NCBI GenBank assembly: GCA_018821435.1
Contig: JAHJME010000029.1
Location: 62,001 to 126,000 of the forward strand
Reading direction: 5' to 3'
Length of the DNA: 64,000 bases
From: Alphaproteobacteria bacterium
Lineage (GTDB): Bacteria; Pseudomonadota; Alphaproteobacteria; Caulobacterales; Caulobacteraceae
Shown here: positions 1-9,426 of the stretch, in pieces
How positions within the stretch are numbered: position 1 is the first letter of the stretch
Layout: the number at the start of each line of letters is the position of its first letter
The notes under the pieces: generated by a model
The model's input: the letters and a program-made list of their open reading frames with translations, nothing else
Databases searched by the model: none
What the model was told of the DNA's origin: nothing
Position numbers and translations under genes: made by a program

Positions 1-234
1 GGCCTCGCGCCAGATCTGCGGTTTCACGCCCAAGACGACGGTCTTGGCCCGCGCGAGATCGGCATCCGGCGGGTTGAGCACCGCGCCGGCCGCCTGCGCC
101 GCCAGGGCGGCCGGACCGGGGAACGGATCGCGGATCATCAGTTCGCGGCCGTCGAAGGCGCCCGCGGCGAGCCAGCCTTCGATCATGGCCCCGCCCATGC
201 GTCCGGCGCCCAGCATCAGGATCGGCGTGATCAT
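1..234 (-). CDS. proC: Pyrroline-5-carboxylate reductase, N-terminal part (cut by window edge)
   Basis: Only the first 78 residues are in the window; the rest lies off the left edge. ProC catalyses the NAD(P)H-dependent last step of proline synthesis in the cytosol. The N-terminal Rossmann motif MLGAGRMGGAMIEGW (residues 7-21) and the downstream VVLGVKPQIW, which in this family lies by the dinucleotide, are both visible. The ATG at 234 is chosen because it begins a few residues before the glycine-rich loop, as is usual; no strong ribosome binding site precedes it. The identification rests on about a quarter of the protein. Confidence 0.8.
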   Translation of the reverse strand, partial: MITPILMLGAGRMGGAMIEGWLAAGAFDGRELMIRDPFPGPAALAAQAAGAVLNPPDADLARAKTVVLGVKPQIWREA

Positions 235-261
235 GCGGGCAAACTAGCGGCCACACTTGCG

Positions 262-334
262 CTGTCATCCCGGAAAGCGCGCAGCGCTTGTCCGGGGGTC
301 CCGGTCTTCGCGTGCCGCGAAGCCGGGATGACAG
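262..334. repeat. Palindromic intergenic repeat (GTCATCCCGG type)
   Basis: Two perfect 12-nt inverted arms, CTGTCATCCCGG at 262-273 and its complement at 323-334, enclose a second inner hairpin around CTTCGCG/CGCGAAG. Elements with this GTCATCCCGG...CCGGGATGAC shape are common between genes of alphaproteobacteria. It sits between proC and the peptidase, so it may form structure in the leader of either transcript. Confidence 0.7.
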
Positions 335-428
335 GTGGGGTGAGGCGAACGGCGATCCGTCGACTTCGATTGACGCCGCGGCCCGCTCGCGCTTGCCTCC
401 CGCCCTGATGTTCCGTGGGGATTTGAGA

Positions 429-2375
429 ATGACGTCGCGCGCGCTGCTGTTCGGAACGGCCTTTGCCCTGGCGCTCGGGTCGACCGCCCTGGCCCAGCCG
501 GCAAAGCGCGAGGTGGGGAACATCGTCTATGACGGCGCGCCGGCGACACCGGCGGCGCTGCAGGCTGCCCTCGCGCCCTATTACAACGCCCGCGCCGCCG
601 GCTTCGACGACTGGTTGCCCGACGGCGCGATGCTGATCGTCACCCGCTTCGGCGACACCAGCCAGATCCATCGCGTCGCCAGCCCCGGCGCGGCCCGCAC
701 GCAACTTACCTTCTTCAGTGAGCCGATCAGCCAAGCCACCGTTCGCCCCGGAACCTCGACGTACCTCTACCCGCGCGACGTGGGCGGGGCGGAGTATTAC
801 CAGGGCTATATCCGCGACCTGGTCGGCCGCGAGACGCAGCTCACCGCGCCCGGCACCCGCAACCAGAACTTTGTGTTCTCGAAGGACGGCAAGCTGGTCG
901 CCTGGAGCCAGGTCACGCCCGGCGATCCCAATTACGATGTGATGCTGGCCGATCCGGCGAACCCGGAGGGTCGCCGCAAGGTTCACGACGGCACGGGCGC
1001 GATCGCCGTGCGCGACATCTCGGCCGACGGCCGGACGATCCTGGTCGCCCGCAACAACGCCCAGACCTGGGTCGAGCTGTTCACCCTGGATGTGGCCAGC
1101 GGCAAGCTGAGCCCGGTCGGGCCGACCGGTCGGAAGATCGGCTATCTCGGCGGGGTGTTCGTGGACGGCGGCAAGGGTGTGCTGACCCTGTCCGACGACG
1201 GCGCCGAGATGACCCGCCCCGTCGTCATCAACGTGGCCAGCGGCGTGGTGCGCGACCTGGAGCCGGGCGCCAAGTGGGGCACGGAAGACTTCGACCTCAG
1301 CCCGGATGGGGCGACCGTCGCCCAGTTCGTCAACGAGGAGGGCTATTCGAAGATCGTCCTGCGCGACGTCGCCAGCGGCAAGGTTCTGGCCTCCCCCACC
1401 CTGCCCAAGGGCGTCCTGGGGACGGCGAAGTTCTCGCCCGACGGCCAGAAGCTGGGCTTCGGCCTCTCCACCTCGCGTTCCATGGACGTCTGGAGCTACG
1501 ACCTGAAGACCGGCCAGCTGACGCAATGGACGCAGAGCGAGCTGGGCGGCCTGGACCCGGCGAAACTCGTGGAGCCGGCGCTGTTCCGCTACCCGACATT
1601 CGACGGCAAACAGATCCCGGCCTTCATCTACAAGCCGCCATCAGCGGCGACCCAGGGCGGGAAGAATGGGGGCGGCAAGCTGCCGGTGGTGATCCAGATC
1701 CACGGCGGGCCGGAAGGCCAGGAATTGCCGGCGTTCAATCCCCGTCGGCAGTCCTGGGTGAACGAGCTGGGCGCCGCGGTGATCATCCCCAACGTCCGCG
1801 GCTCGAGCGGCTATGGCAAGACCTACCTGGGCCTCGACAACGCCGAGAAGCGCGAGGACTCGGTGAAGGACATCGGCGCCCTGCTGGACTGGGTGGCCAA
1901 GCAGCCGGACCTCGACGCGTCCAGGGTCGCGGTCGTCGGCCAGTCCTACGGCGGCTACATGGTCCTGGCCGTGGCCGGCCACTACAACGACCGGGTCGCC
2001 GGGATCATCGACCTCTACGGCATCTCCAACTGGGTCACCTTCCTGAAGAACACCGAGGGCTACCGCCGCGACCTGCGGCGCGCCGAGTACGGCGACGAGC
2101 GCGATCCCAAGATGCTGGCGGTGTTCGAGAAGATCTCGCCCATCGTCATGAGCGACAAGATGAAGACGCCGATGATGGTGTTCCAGGGGGCGAACGACCC
2201 GCGGGTCCCGCGCACCGAGTCCGAACAGATGGTCGCCAAGCTCCGCGCCCAGGGCACCGAGGTCTGGTACGTGCTGGCGAAGGACGAGGGCCACGGCATC
2301 TACAAGAAGGCCAACCAGGAAGCCGTGCGGGCGACCGAGGTGGTGTTTTTGAAGAAGGTGCTTTCCCTCCCTTGA
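429..2375 (+). CDS. Secreted S9-family serine peptidase (prolyl oligopeptidase/acylaminoacyl-peptidase type)
   Basis: 648 residues. The first 23 residues are a signal peptide (ending STALAQ), placing the enzyme in the periplasm or outside. Residues about 30-380 are a WD-like beta-propeller (repeated SPDG, SADG and SKDG turns), followed by an alpha/beta-hydrolase domain. The catalytic triad is visible: Ser506 in GQSYGGYM, Asp590 in GANDPRVP, His622 in EGHGIYK. The family cleaves short peptides after proline or releases acyl-amino acids; substrate cannot be told from sequence. The ATG at 429 is preferred over the in-frame ATG at 408 because the signal peptide starts there. The last codons (LSLP, stop) lie within the left arm of a palindromic repeat, so the extreme C-terminus is repeat-derived. 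Confidence 0.88.
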   Translation: MTSRALLFGTAFALALGSTALAQPAKREVGNIVYDGAPATPAALQAALAPYYNARAAGFDDWLPDGAMLIVTRFGDTSQIHRVASPGAARTQLTFFSEPISQATVRPGTSTYLYPRDVGGAEYYQGYIRDLVGRETQLTAPGTRNQNFVFSKDGKLVAWSQVTPGDPNYDVMLADPANPEGRRKVHDGTGAIAVRDISADGRTILVARNNAQTWVELFTLDVASGKLSPVGPTGRKIGYLGGVFVDGGKGVLTLSDDGAEMTRPVVINVASGVVRDLEPGAKWGTEDFDLSPDGATVAQFVNEEGYSKIVLRDVASGKVLASPTLPKGVLGTAKFSPDGQKLGFGLSTSRSMDVWSYDLKTGQLTQWTQSELGGLDPAKLVEPALFRYPTFDGKQIPAFIYKPPSAATQGGKNGGGKLPVVIQIHGGPEGQELPAFNPRRQSWVNELGAAVIIPNVRGSSGYGKTYLGLDNAEKREDSVKDIGALLDWVAKQPDLDASRVAVVGQSYGGYMVLAVAGHYNDRVAGIIDLYGISNWVTFLKNTEGYRRDLRRAEYGDERDPKMLAVFEKISPIVMSDKMKTPMMVFQGANDPRVPRTESEQMVAKLRAQGTEVWYVLAKDEGHGIYKKANQEAVRATEVVFLKKVLSLP

Positions 2376-2506
2376 TGGGGAGGGACAGACGGCGAAGCCG
2401 TCAGGGTGAGGGGGTCAGGGCCAGGGCGGAGAGGTGAGCGGTTGATCCCCGCTCCCTCATCCTGGCCGCTGACGCGGCCTGTCCCTCCCCATCAAGGGAG
2501 GGAAAG
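2361..2506. repeat. Large inverted repeat between convergent genes
   Basis: The arms at 2361-2388 and 2479-2506 are perfect reverse complements over 28 nt (they contain CCCTCCCTTGATGGGGAGGG). The 90-nt centre carries GCGAAGCCGTCAGGGTGAGG, a sequence type scattered in Caulobacterales intergenic DNA. The left arm includes the stop codon of the S9 peptidase and the right arm ends 2 nt short of the stop codon of the YbjN-like gene, so the element fills the whole convergent gap. It may act as a bidirectional terminator, but there is no T-tract. Confidence 0.8.
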
Positions 2507-2508
2507 TT

Positions 2509-3012
2509 TCAGGCCTCTCCGACGGTCTCGAACATGCAGGCGGCGATGGCTTCCTGCGGGGTCTTGGCGCCGCGCAGCAGGAAGTCGTAGGCCGGGAAGA
2601 ACCGGTCCGCCGCTTCCACCGCGACGTCGATCATCGCGGCGGCCTGGGCCAGGCTGGGCTGTTCGTTCGACATCAGCGCCATGCCGTGCCGGAAGATGAT
2701 CTCGCCTTCGTCCCAAAGTTCGAAGTGGCCCAACCACACACGGGGATTGATCGTGGCGATCAGTTCCTGGGCGGTCTGGCGCTGCGCCTTCGGCACCGCG
2801 AGGTCCATCGACAGGCAGAGCTGGAGGGTGTCGCCCTCCGGCCGCCAGGCGAACCACAGCTCATAGTCCTTCCAGTCGCCGGCCAGGGTGAAGGCGAGAT
2901 CGCCGTCCTCGGTCCGATCAAATGGAAGGTTCTCAGCTGTCAGAACATGCTCGACGACGTCGAGGGGATCGTTCGTCAGGAGGACGCTGTCATCCGTCTG
3001 GGAGGTGTCCAT
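2509..3012 (-). CDS. YbjN domain-containing protein
   Basis: 167 residues, acidic and soluble, without signal peptide or membrane segment. The mixed alpha/beta pattern with LTNDPLDVVEHVLTAENLPF at the start and repeated YELWFAWR/LSMDL strands matches the YbjN family, whose fold is like that of type III secretion chaperones. YbjN proteins are described as pleiotropic regulators of sensory and motility functions, but no biochemical activity is firmly established. The ATG at 3012 is preceded by AAGGGG. Transcribed alone; it converges on the S9 peptidase gene. Confidence 0.75.
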   Translation of the reverse strand: MDTSQTDDSVLLTNDPLDVVEHVLTAENLPFDRTEDGDLAFTLAGDWKDYELWFAWRPEGDTLQLCLSMDLAVPKAQRQTAQELIATINPRVWLGHFELWDEGEIIFRHGMALMSNEQPSLAQAAAMIDVAVEAADRFFPAYDFLLRGAKTPQEAIAACMFETVGEA

Positions 3013-3152
3013 AACGACCCCTTATTGACTCGGACGGAGAGCGGAACGCCGCCCCCGAATCGTCCGCAGAAATGAACCTAAACCGTTTCTTGATCCCGGT
3101 GTCAGCGAGTTCTTCTTACGCGCGAACAGCTTTCGCGTGACGTGCAATGTTC

Positions 3153-3401
3153 TCACGCGGATTTCGAGGATTTGCGGGCTGTTTTTCCAGCCTTCAATGC
3201 CTCGATTTCCTGACGAAGCACGGCCACCTCGGCCTTGAGCGCGTCGTAGTCTTCGCGGCGAACCAGATCCATGTCCGCGACCAGCCGGTCGGTCTGGCTG
3301 CGGAAGGCCGCCTTGGCCTCGTCGCCCGCGGCCTGGGCGATGCCCATGGCGGCCGTGGTCAGCTTGGCGATCTCGTCGAGGAGAGGGTTTTGCGTCTGCA
3401 T
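3153..3401 (-). CDS. UbiK/BMFP (YqiC) family accessory protein
   Basis: 82 residues: an N-terminal helix (NPLLDEIAKLTTAAMG), then a long coiled coil (EDYDALKAEVAVLRQEIEAL) and a basic tail KAGKTARKSSKSA. This is the typical layout of membrane fusogenic/UbiK proteins, which trimerise and assist ubiquinone biosynthesis proteins such as UbiJ. The length matches the family. No ubiquinone genes are adjacent, so the role is inferred from family only. It is divergent from lgt with a gap of about 117 bp in which no clear promoter was recognised. Confidence 0.8.
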   Translation of the reverse strand: MQTQNPLLDEIAKLTTAAMGIAQAAGDEAKAAFRSQTDRLVADMDLVRREDYDALKAEVAVLRQEIEALKAGKTARKSSKSA

Positions 3402-3518
3402 GTCTTGTCTTCTTTGGCCAAAAGCGGGCCGTCCAACCTGTCTATATGGTCGCGCGGGGGATGAAAGCGAATGGCTTCTCCTCTAAGTCGACATTGGAAC
3501 GCAGGAGTCGCCTTAGAA

Positions 3519-4403
3519 GTGCCTTTCCCCAATATCGATCCGATCCTCGTGCAGCTCGGGCCCTTCGCGATCCGCTGGTACGCCCTGGCCTATGTGGCCG
3601 GCATCCTGCTGGGGTGGCGCTATGCCACAGGCCTGCTCAGGAACACGGCGCTCTGGACGCACCGTCCCGCGCCCTTCACGCCCGAACAGATGGACGACCT
3701 GATCCTGTGGATCGCCATCGGGGTGATCGGCGGCGGCCGGCTGGGCCATGTGCTGTTCTACACGCCGGGCATGCTGGCCACCGATCCCCTGGGCGTCTTC
3801 AAGGTCTGGGAAGGCGGGATGAGCTTCCACGGTGGGGTCATCGGCGTGTCCATCGCCATGATCGGCTTCGCCTGGCGCAACAAGCTGGACCTGCTGCGGA
3901 TCGCCGACGTCGTCGCGCCGGCCTATCCGATCGGCCACTTCCTCGGCCGCTGCGCCAACTTCATCAACGGCGAACTCTGGGGCCGCCCGACCGATGAGCC
4001 GTGGGGCATGGTGTTCTGCAACGACCAGATCCGCGAGACCTTCGGCTATTGCCCCGCCGGCGAGGTGGCCCGGCACCCGAGCCAGCTCTATGAGGCGGCG
4101 TTCGAGGGGCTGATCCTGTTCCTGATCCTGCGCTGGGCCACCCATAGCGCCAAGCTGGGCAACCGGCGCGGCGTGATCACCGGTATCTTCATCGCGTTCT
4201 ACGGCGTCTTCCGCATCGCCATCGAAACGGTGCGCGAGCCCGACCAGGGCATGCCCAACTTCCCGTTCGGCCTGACCATGGGGATGATCCTGTCGATCCC
4301 GATGGTGCTGGGCGGCCTGTTCCTGATCTGGCGCGGGATGCGCGAGCCCCTGCCCCCGGCGTTGCCGGCCGCGACGGGCGAGCCCGCCCCGACGGCGGCG
4401 TGA
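3519..4403 (+). CDS. lgt: Prolipoprotein diacylglyceryl transferase
   Basis: Lgt moves diacylglyceryl from phosphatidylglycerol to the lipobox cysteine of prolipoproteins in the inner membrane. About 294 residues with seven hydrophobic segments. The family signatures GPFAIRWYALAY, GGRLGHVLFY, GGMSFHGGVIG and GRCANFINGELWGR (essential His and Arg region) are all present. I prefer the GTG at 3519, with AGGAG 11 nt upstream, because family members start just before PFPNIDP; an in-frame ATG at 3471 would add 16 residues of non-membrane character. The stop overlaps the next start (GTGA), so translation is coupled to midA. Confidence 0.92.
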   Translation: MPFPNIDPILVQLGPFAIRWYALAYVAGILLGWRYATGLLRNTALWTHRPAPFTPEQMDDLILWIAIGVIGGGRLGHVLFYTPGMLATDPLGVFKVWEGGMSFHGGVIGVSIAMIGFAWRNKLDLLRIADVVAPAYPIGHFLGRCANFINGELWGRPTDEPWGMVFCNDQIRETFGYCPAGEVARHPSQLYEAAFEGLILFLILRWATHSAKLGNRRGVITGIFIAFYGVFRIAIETVREPDQGMPNFPFGLTMGMILSIPMVLGGLFLIWRGMREPLPPALPAATGEPAPTAA

Positions 4404-5455
4404 GCGGCGGCCTGCGCGATCGGCTGCGGGCGCAGATCGCCCAGACCGGGCCGCTGACCGTGGCCCAGTACATGACCGCCTGCCTGCACGATCCGCAGGA
4501 CGGCTACTACGCCACGCGCCCGGCTCTGGGCGAGGACGGCGACTTCATCACCGCGCCGCTGGTCAGCCAGATGTTCGGCGAGCTGATCGGCGTCTGGGCG
4601 ATCTCGGCGTGGCAGGCGATGGGCGCGCCCGCGCGGTTCGTCCTGGCGGAGATCGGCCCCGGCGACGGAACGCTGATGAGCGACCTGCTGCGCGCGGGCC
4701 GACTGGCGCCCGCCTTCCTCGACGCCGCCGATGTCTGGCTGGTGGAGACCTCAGAGCCGCTGGCCGATCTGCAGCATGAACGCCTGGGCGACGCCGTGCG
4801 CTGGGCGCGGTCGCTGGACGAGATTCCCGGTGGCGAGCCGATGATCCTGGTGGCCAACGAGCTGCTGGACTGCCTGCCCGTCCGCCAGTTCGTGCGCACC
4901 GCCACCGGCTGGGCGGAACAGGTGGTGGGCCTGGGTCCGGACGACGGCCTGATCCTGGGTCTGGTGCCGGCCGGCATCCCTCTGCCCGACGCCCGCGAAG
5001 GCGTGATCTGGGAGGTGTCCGCAGCTCAGGAGGCGCTGGGCGCGGCGCTTGGCGAGCGGCTGGTCCGGGACGGCGGCGCGGCGCTGCTGATCGACTATGG
5101 CCGCGACCAGCCGGGCTTCGGCGACACCCTGCAGGCGCTGGTGCGCCACGAGCGGACCGATCCCCTGGCCTGTCCGGGCGAGGCCGACCTGACGGTGCAC
5201 GCCGATTTCCCGGCGGTGCGCGCGGCGGCCGAGCGGACGGGCGCGCGCTCGGCGATCCTGACCCAGGCCGCGTTCCTCGCCCGGCTAGGCATCGGCGAAC
5301 GGGCCGAGACCCTGATGCGGTCGCGCCCGGACAAGTCCGAGGTGATCGGCCGCCAGCTCAACCGGCTGATCGCCGGCGACCAGATGGGCGACCTGTTCAA
5401 GGCCTGCTGCCTCTACGCCCCCGGCTGGACGCCGCCCGCGTTCGACGAGGACTGA
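4400..5455 (+). CDS. midA: MidA/NDUFAF7-type SAM-dependent arginine methyltransferase
   Basis: 351 residues, class I methyltransferase of the MidA (COG1565) family. In mitochondria the orthologue NDUFAF7 dimethylates an arginine of a complex I subunit, so a role in complex I assembly is likely. Recognisable blocks are PLTVAQYMTACLHDPQDGYY near the start, the SAM loop LAEIGPGDGTLMSDLLRA and LVANELLDCLPVRQFV. It begins at GTG 4400 inside the lgt stop (4-nt overlap) and is followed 6 nt later by pgeF. The order lgt-midA-pgeF recurs in alphaproteobacteria. Confidence 0.85.
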   Translation: MSGGLRDRLRAQIAQTGPLTVAQYMTACLHDPQDGYYATRPALGEDGDFITAPLVSQMFGELIGVWAISAWQAMGAPARFVLAEIGPGDGTLMSDLLRAGRLAPAFLDAADVWLVETSEPLADLQHERLGDAVRWARSLDEIPGGEPMILVANELLDCLPVRQFVRTATGWAEQVVGLGPDDGLILGLVPAGIPLPDAREGVIWEVSAAQEALGAALGERLVRDGGAALLIDYGRDQPGFGDTLQALVRHERTDPLACPGEADLTVHADFPAVRAAAERTGARSAILTQAAFLARLGIGERAETLMRSRPDKSEVIGRQLNRLIAGDQMGDLFKACCLYAPGWTPPAFDED

Positions 5456-5461
5456 CCCAAG

Positions 5462-6226
5462 ATGTCCGACCTGCCCGTCCTGACCTCGCCCCTGCTGGAC
5501 CTGCCCGGCGTCCGCCACGCGTTCTTCACGCGCCAGGGCGGCGTCTCCACCGGCATCTACGCCAGCCTGAACGTGGGCGTGGGGTCGAAGGACGATCCCG
5601 AGGCGGTAGTCGAGAACCGCCGCCGCGCCGCCGCGCACCTGGGCGGCCAACTGGTCACCGCCTACCAGGTCCATTCCGCCACGACCCTGGTGGCCGACGG
5701 CGCCTGGCCCGACGGACCGCCCCAGGCCGACGGCGTGGTCAGCGCCACCGCTGGCGTGGTCTGCGGCGCCCTGGCCGCCGACTGCGCGCCGATCCTGTTC
5801 GCCGACGCCGAGGCCCGGGTGGTCGCCGCCGCCCACGCCGGCTGGAAGGGCGCGCTGACCGGCGTCGCGGAATCCGCCATCGCCCGGATGGAAAGCCTGG
5901 GCGCCCGGCGCGAGCACATCGTCGCCGCAGTCGGGCCCTGCATCGGGCCGTCGTCCTACGAGGTGGGGCTGGAGTATGTGGCCCGGTTCACCGAGGTGGA
6001 CCCCGGGTACGCGCGGTTCTTCGCCGCCGGCGCGGCGCCGGACAAGCGCCAGTTCGACCTGCCGGCGTTCGTGCTGATGCGGCTGAAGGCGGCCGGGATC
6101 GAACGCTGCGAATGGGTCGGCCGCGACACCTGCGCCGAGCCCGACCTGTTCTTCTCCAACCGCCGCGCCTTCAAACAGGGCGAGCCGGACTACGGCCGCC
6201 TGCTCTCGGCGATCGTGCTGACCTAG
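5462..6226 (+). CDS. pgeF: Peptidoglycan editing factor PgeF (laccase-domain/YfiH family)
   Basis: 254 residues. YfiH-family proteins are multicopper-like enzymes; PgeF removes wrongly incorporated L-Ser-containing muropeptides, and some members have laccase or purine nucleoside phosphorylase activity. Signatures seen: FFTRQGGVSTG, YQVHSA, ADCAPILFAD, AAHAGWKG and GPCIGPSSYEVG, which supply the Cys/His metal-site ligands. Third gene of the lgt operon. Its stop overlaps by 4 nt the stop of the convergent antiporter gene, leaving no room for a separate terminator. Confidence 0.87.
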   Translation: MSDLPVLTSPLLDLPGVRHAFFTRQGGVSTGIYASLNVGVGSKDDPEAVVENRRRAAAHLGGQLVTAYQVHSATTLVADGAWPDGPPQADGVVSATAGVVCGALAADCAPILFADAEARVVAAAHAGWKGALTGVAESAIARMESLGARREHIVAAVGPCIGPSSYEVGLEYVARFTEVDPGYARFFAAGAAPDKRQFDLPAFVLMRLKAAGIERCEWVGRDTCAEPDLFFSNRRAFKQGEPDYGRLLSAIVLT

Positions 6227-8199
6227 TAGATCGGCGCGTGGGCGGCCATCTGGTCGCCGGTGGTGGTCAGCGACACCCGCCCGTCGCCGAGGCTGGCCAG
6301 CAGTCCCTTGGCGATCAGGCCGGCCACGGCGCTGCGAAGCTGCTCCGGATCGAACGCCCCGACGCGGCCGGCGCCCTCGAACAGCTGCTCCTTATCCGCC
6401 ACGTGACCGACGCCTAGATCGTCGAGCCGCGCCGCCGACAGCAGCGCCCATTCCGCGTCGTTGAGCAGCGGGCGGCCCTCCGGCGGCGCGATGGCGCCGA
6501 CCGCGGCCTGTCCCGCCGCCTGGTCCTTGACCGGGCGAAGCTGGGCCAGCATGGCGGCCGCCAGCTCCCGCTCGCCCGAGATCGGCGTGTCGCAGCCCAT
6601 TTTCCGCAGATGCTCGACCTCGGCGTCCGAGTGGGCGCGGGCGATGATCTCCACCTCGGGCTGCACCTTGCGCGCCTCCTGCACCACGCCGCCGGCCTCG
6701 AAGCCGTCGGGGATGGTGACGATCAGGCGCTGGGCGTCGGCGATGCCGGCCGCGGCCAGCACCTGGGGATCGGCCGCGTTGCCGGCCAGCACCTCGAAGC
6801 CCGCGTCCCGCGCCCGACGCCGCGCGGCGTCGTCCAGTTCCACCACCAGGAAGGGTCGCCCGGAGGCCTCCAGTCCGTCGGCCAGCGCCGCGCCGACCCG
6901 GCCGAAGCCGACCAGGATCACGTGCTCGGTCAGCACCGTGGGCAGGAAATCGTTGGCAGGCGCGGGGGCTTTCGTCTCGGCCGCCTTGACCTTGACCTCG
7001 GCCGCCTTGGCCTTGGCGCGCGCGCCCATGACGGCGGCGAAGATCAGCGGGTTCAGCAGGATCGAGATGATCGCGCCGCCCAGGATCAGGTCGCGTCCTT
7101 CTTCCGGCAGCAGCTTCAGGCCGACGCCCAGGCCGGCCAGGATGAACGAGAACTCGCCGATCTGGGCCAGCGAGGCGGCGATCGTCAGCGCCGTGGCGTT
7201 GTCGTGCTTGAAGCCCCGCACGATGATGTAGGCGGCCAGCGACTTGCCCACCACGATGATGCCCACCGTCGCCACCAGCGGCCAGAACTGGTCGACCAGG
7301 ACGTTCGGATTGAACAGCATCCCCACGGAAACGAAGAACAGCACGGCGAAGGCGTCGCGCAGCGGCAGGGTCTCTTCGGCCGCCCGCTGGCTCAACTCGG
7401 ACTCGGCCAGCAGCATGCCGGCGAAGAAGGCGCCCAGGGCAAACGAGACGTCGAACAGCAGGGCCGCGCCGAACGCCACGCCCAGCGCGATGGCCAGCAC
7501 CGCCAGCCTGAACAGCTCCCGCGAGCCGGTGTGCGCGGTCCAATGCAGGATCCAGGGGATCACCCGGCGCCCGACGATCAGCATGAAGGCCACGAAGGCG
7601 ATCACCTTGCCGATGGTGATCGCCAGGGGGACCAGCCAGCCGCTGACGCCGGGATGCGTCCCCTCGGCAGGATTGATCGCGCCGGCCATGGCCGGCAGCA
7701 GCACCAGCGCCAGGACCATCGCCAGGTCCTCGACGATCAGCCAGCCCACCGCGATGCGACCCTTGTCCGTCTGGACGATCCGCCGCTCCTGCAAGGCGCG
7801 GAGCAGCACGACCGTCGAGGCCACCGACAGCGCCAGGCCGAACACCAGCCCCGACACCAGCGGCCAGCCCATCAGGTGGGCCAGGCCCATGCCCAGCAGG
7901 GTCGCCGCCGCCATCTGGCCCAGCGCGCCGGGAATGGCGATGGCGCGGACCGACAGCAGGTCCTTCAGCGAGAAGTGCAGCCCCACCCCGAACATCAGCA
8001 GGATCACGCCGATCTCGGCCAGCTCCTGCGCCAGGCTGGAATCCGCCACGTAACCCGGCGTGAACGGCCCCACCAGGACCCCCGCCGCCAGGTATCCCAC
8101 CAGGGGCGAGATACGGAACCGATGGGCCAGCGCGCCGAGCGCGAAGGCGATCGTCAGGCCGGCGACAATGGTGGCGATCAGCGGGGTATGATGGGGCAT
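6223..8199 (-). CDS. CPA2-type cation:proton antiporter with TrkA-N domain (YbaL/KefB-like)
   Basis: 658 residues. Residues 1-390 form a Na+/H+-exchanger domain with about 12 membrane segments (starting LVGYLAAGVLVGP); a charged Ala/Lys linker (AKAKAAEVKVKAAETK) follows, then a cytosolic Rossmann TrkA-N domain with GFGRVGAALADGL and a C-terminal extension of about 110 residues. The architecture fits YbaL/KefB potassium or sodium efflux systems gated by nucleotide or glutathione adducts. No kefF/kefG-like partner is adjacent, and the ion is not determined. Its start lies about 165 bp from prs, which is divergent. Confidence 0.85.
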   Translation of the reverse strand: MPHHTPLIATIVAGLTIAFALGALAHRFRISPLVGYLAAGVLVGPFTPGYVADSSLAQELAEIGVILLMFGVGLHFSLKDLLSVRAIAIPGALGQMAAATLLGMGLAHLMGWPLVSGLVFGLALSVASTVVLLRALQERRIVQTDKGRIAVGWLIVEDLAMVLALVLLPAMAGAINPAEGTHPGVSGWLVPLAITIGKVIAFVAFMLIVGRRVIPWILHWTAHTGSRELFRLAVLAIALGVAFGAALLFDVSFALGAFFAGMLLAESELSQRAAEETLPLRDAFAVLFFVSVGMLFNPNVLVDQFWPLVATVGIIVVGKSLAAYIIVRGFKHDNATALTIAASLAQIGEFSFILAGLGVGLKLLPEEGRDLILGGAIISILLNPLIFAAVMGARAKAKAAEVKVKAAETKAPAPANDFLPTVLTEHVILVGFGRVGAALADGLEASGRPFLVVELDDAARRRARDAGFEVLAGNAADPQVLAAAGIADAQRLIVTIPDGFEAGGVVQEARKVQPEVEIIARAHSDAEVEHLRKMGCDTPISGERELAAAMLAQLRPVKDQAAGQAAVGAIAPPEGRPLLNDAEWALLSAARLDDLGVGHVADKEQLFEGAGRVGAFDPEQLRSAVAGLIAKGLLASLGDGRVSLTTTGDQMAAHAPIY

Positions 8200-8364
8200 G
8201 CGTCTCCGGGGGAAGGCGTCGGGAGTTGGCGTCGGCCCTCGGCATAGCGGCCATGCTCGACCATGACCAATAGAGCCACCGTGATCGAAGGTCCCATCAG
8301 GCCCTTGCTAGCGCGCCGTCCCCTGCTACAAGCCGCGCAAATCGCCTTGGGGAATCGAGATCCG

Positions 8365-9300
<936 letters not shown>

Positions 9301-9426
9301 CGCCCGCGTGGCCACGGGCGTTCCAGCGGCGGCGCTTGCCGAGCGTGCGTTTCGCCGGGTAATCCAGGGGCCGTTCGGGGGCGAACAAGAAGAATCACCA
9401 CTCGCAAGAGGGGGGAAGGTCGCCTG

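Noticed and set aside
6610-8247. Plus-strand frame of 545 codons opposite the antiporter
   Set aside because: Shadow frame with strongly biased Gln/Arg/His composition; the antiporter has full membrane and Rossmann signatures.
9373-9386. GTTCGGGGGCGAAC upstream of the lipoprotein gene as a LexA box
   Set aside because: It is an inverted GTTC/GAAC pair with 6-nt spacing, not the direct GTTC-N7-GTTC of alphaproteobacteria.
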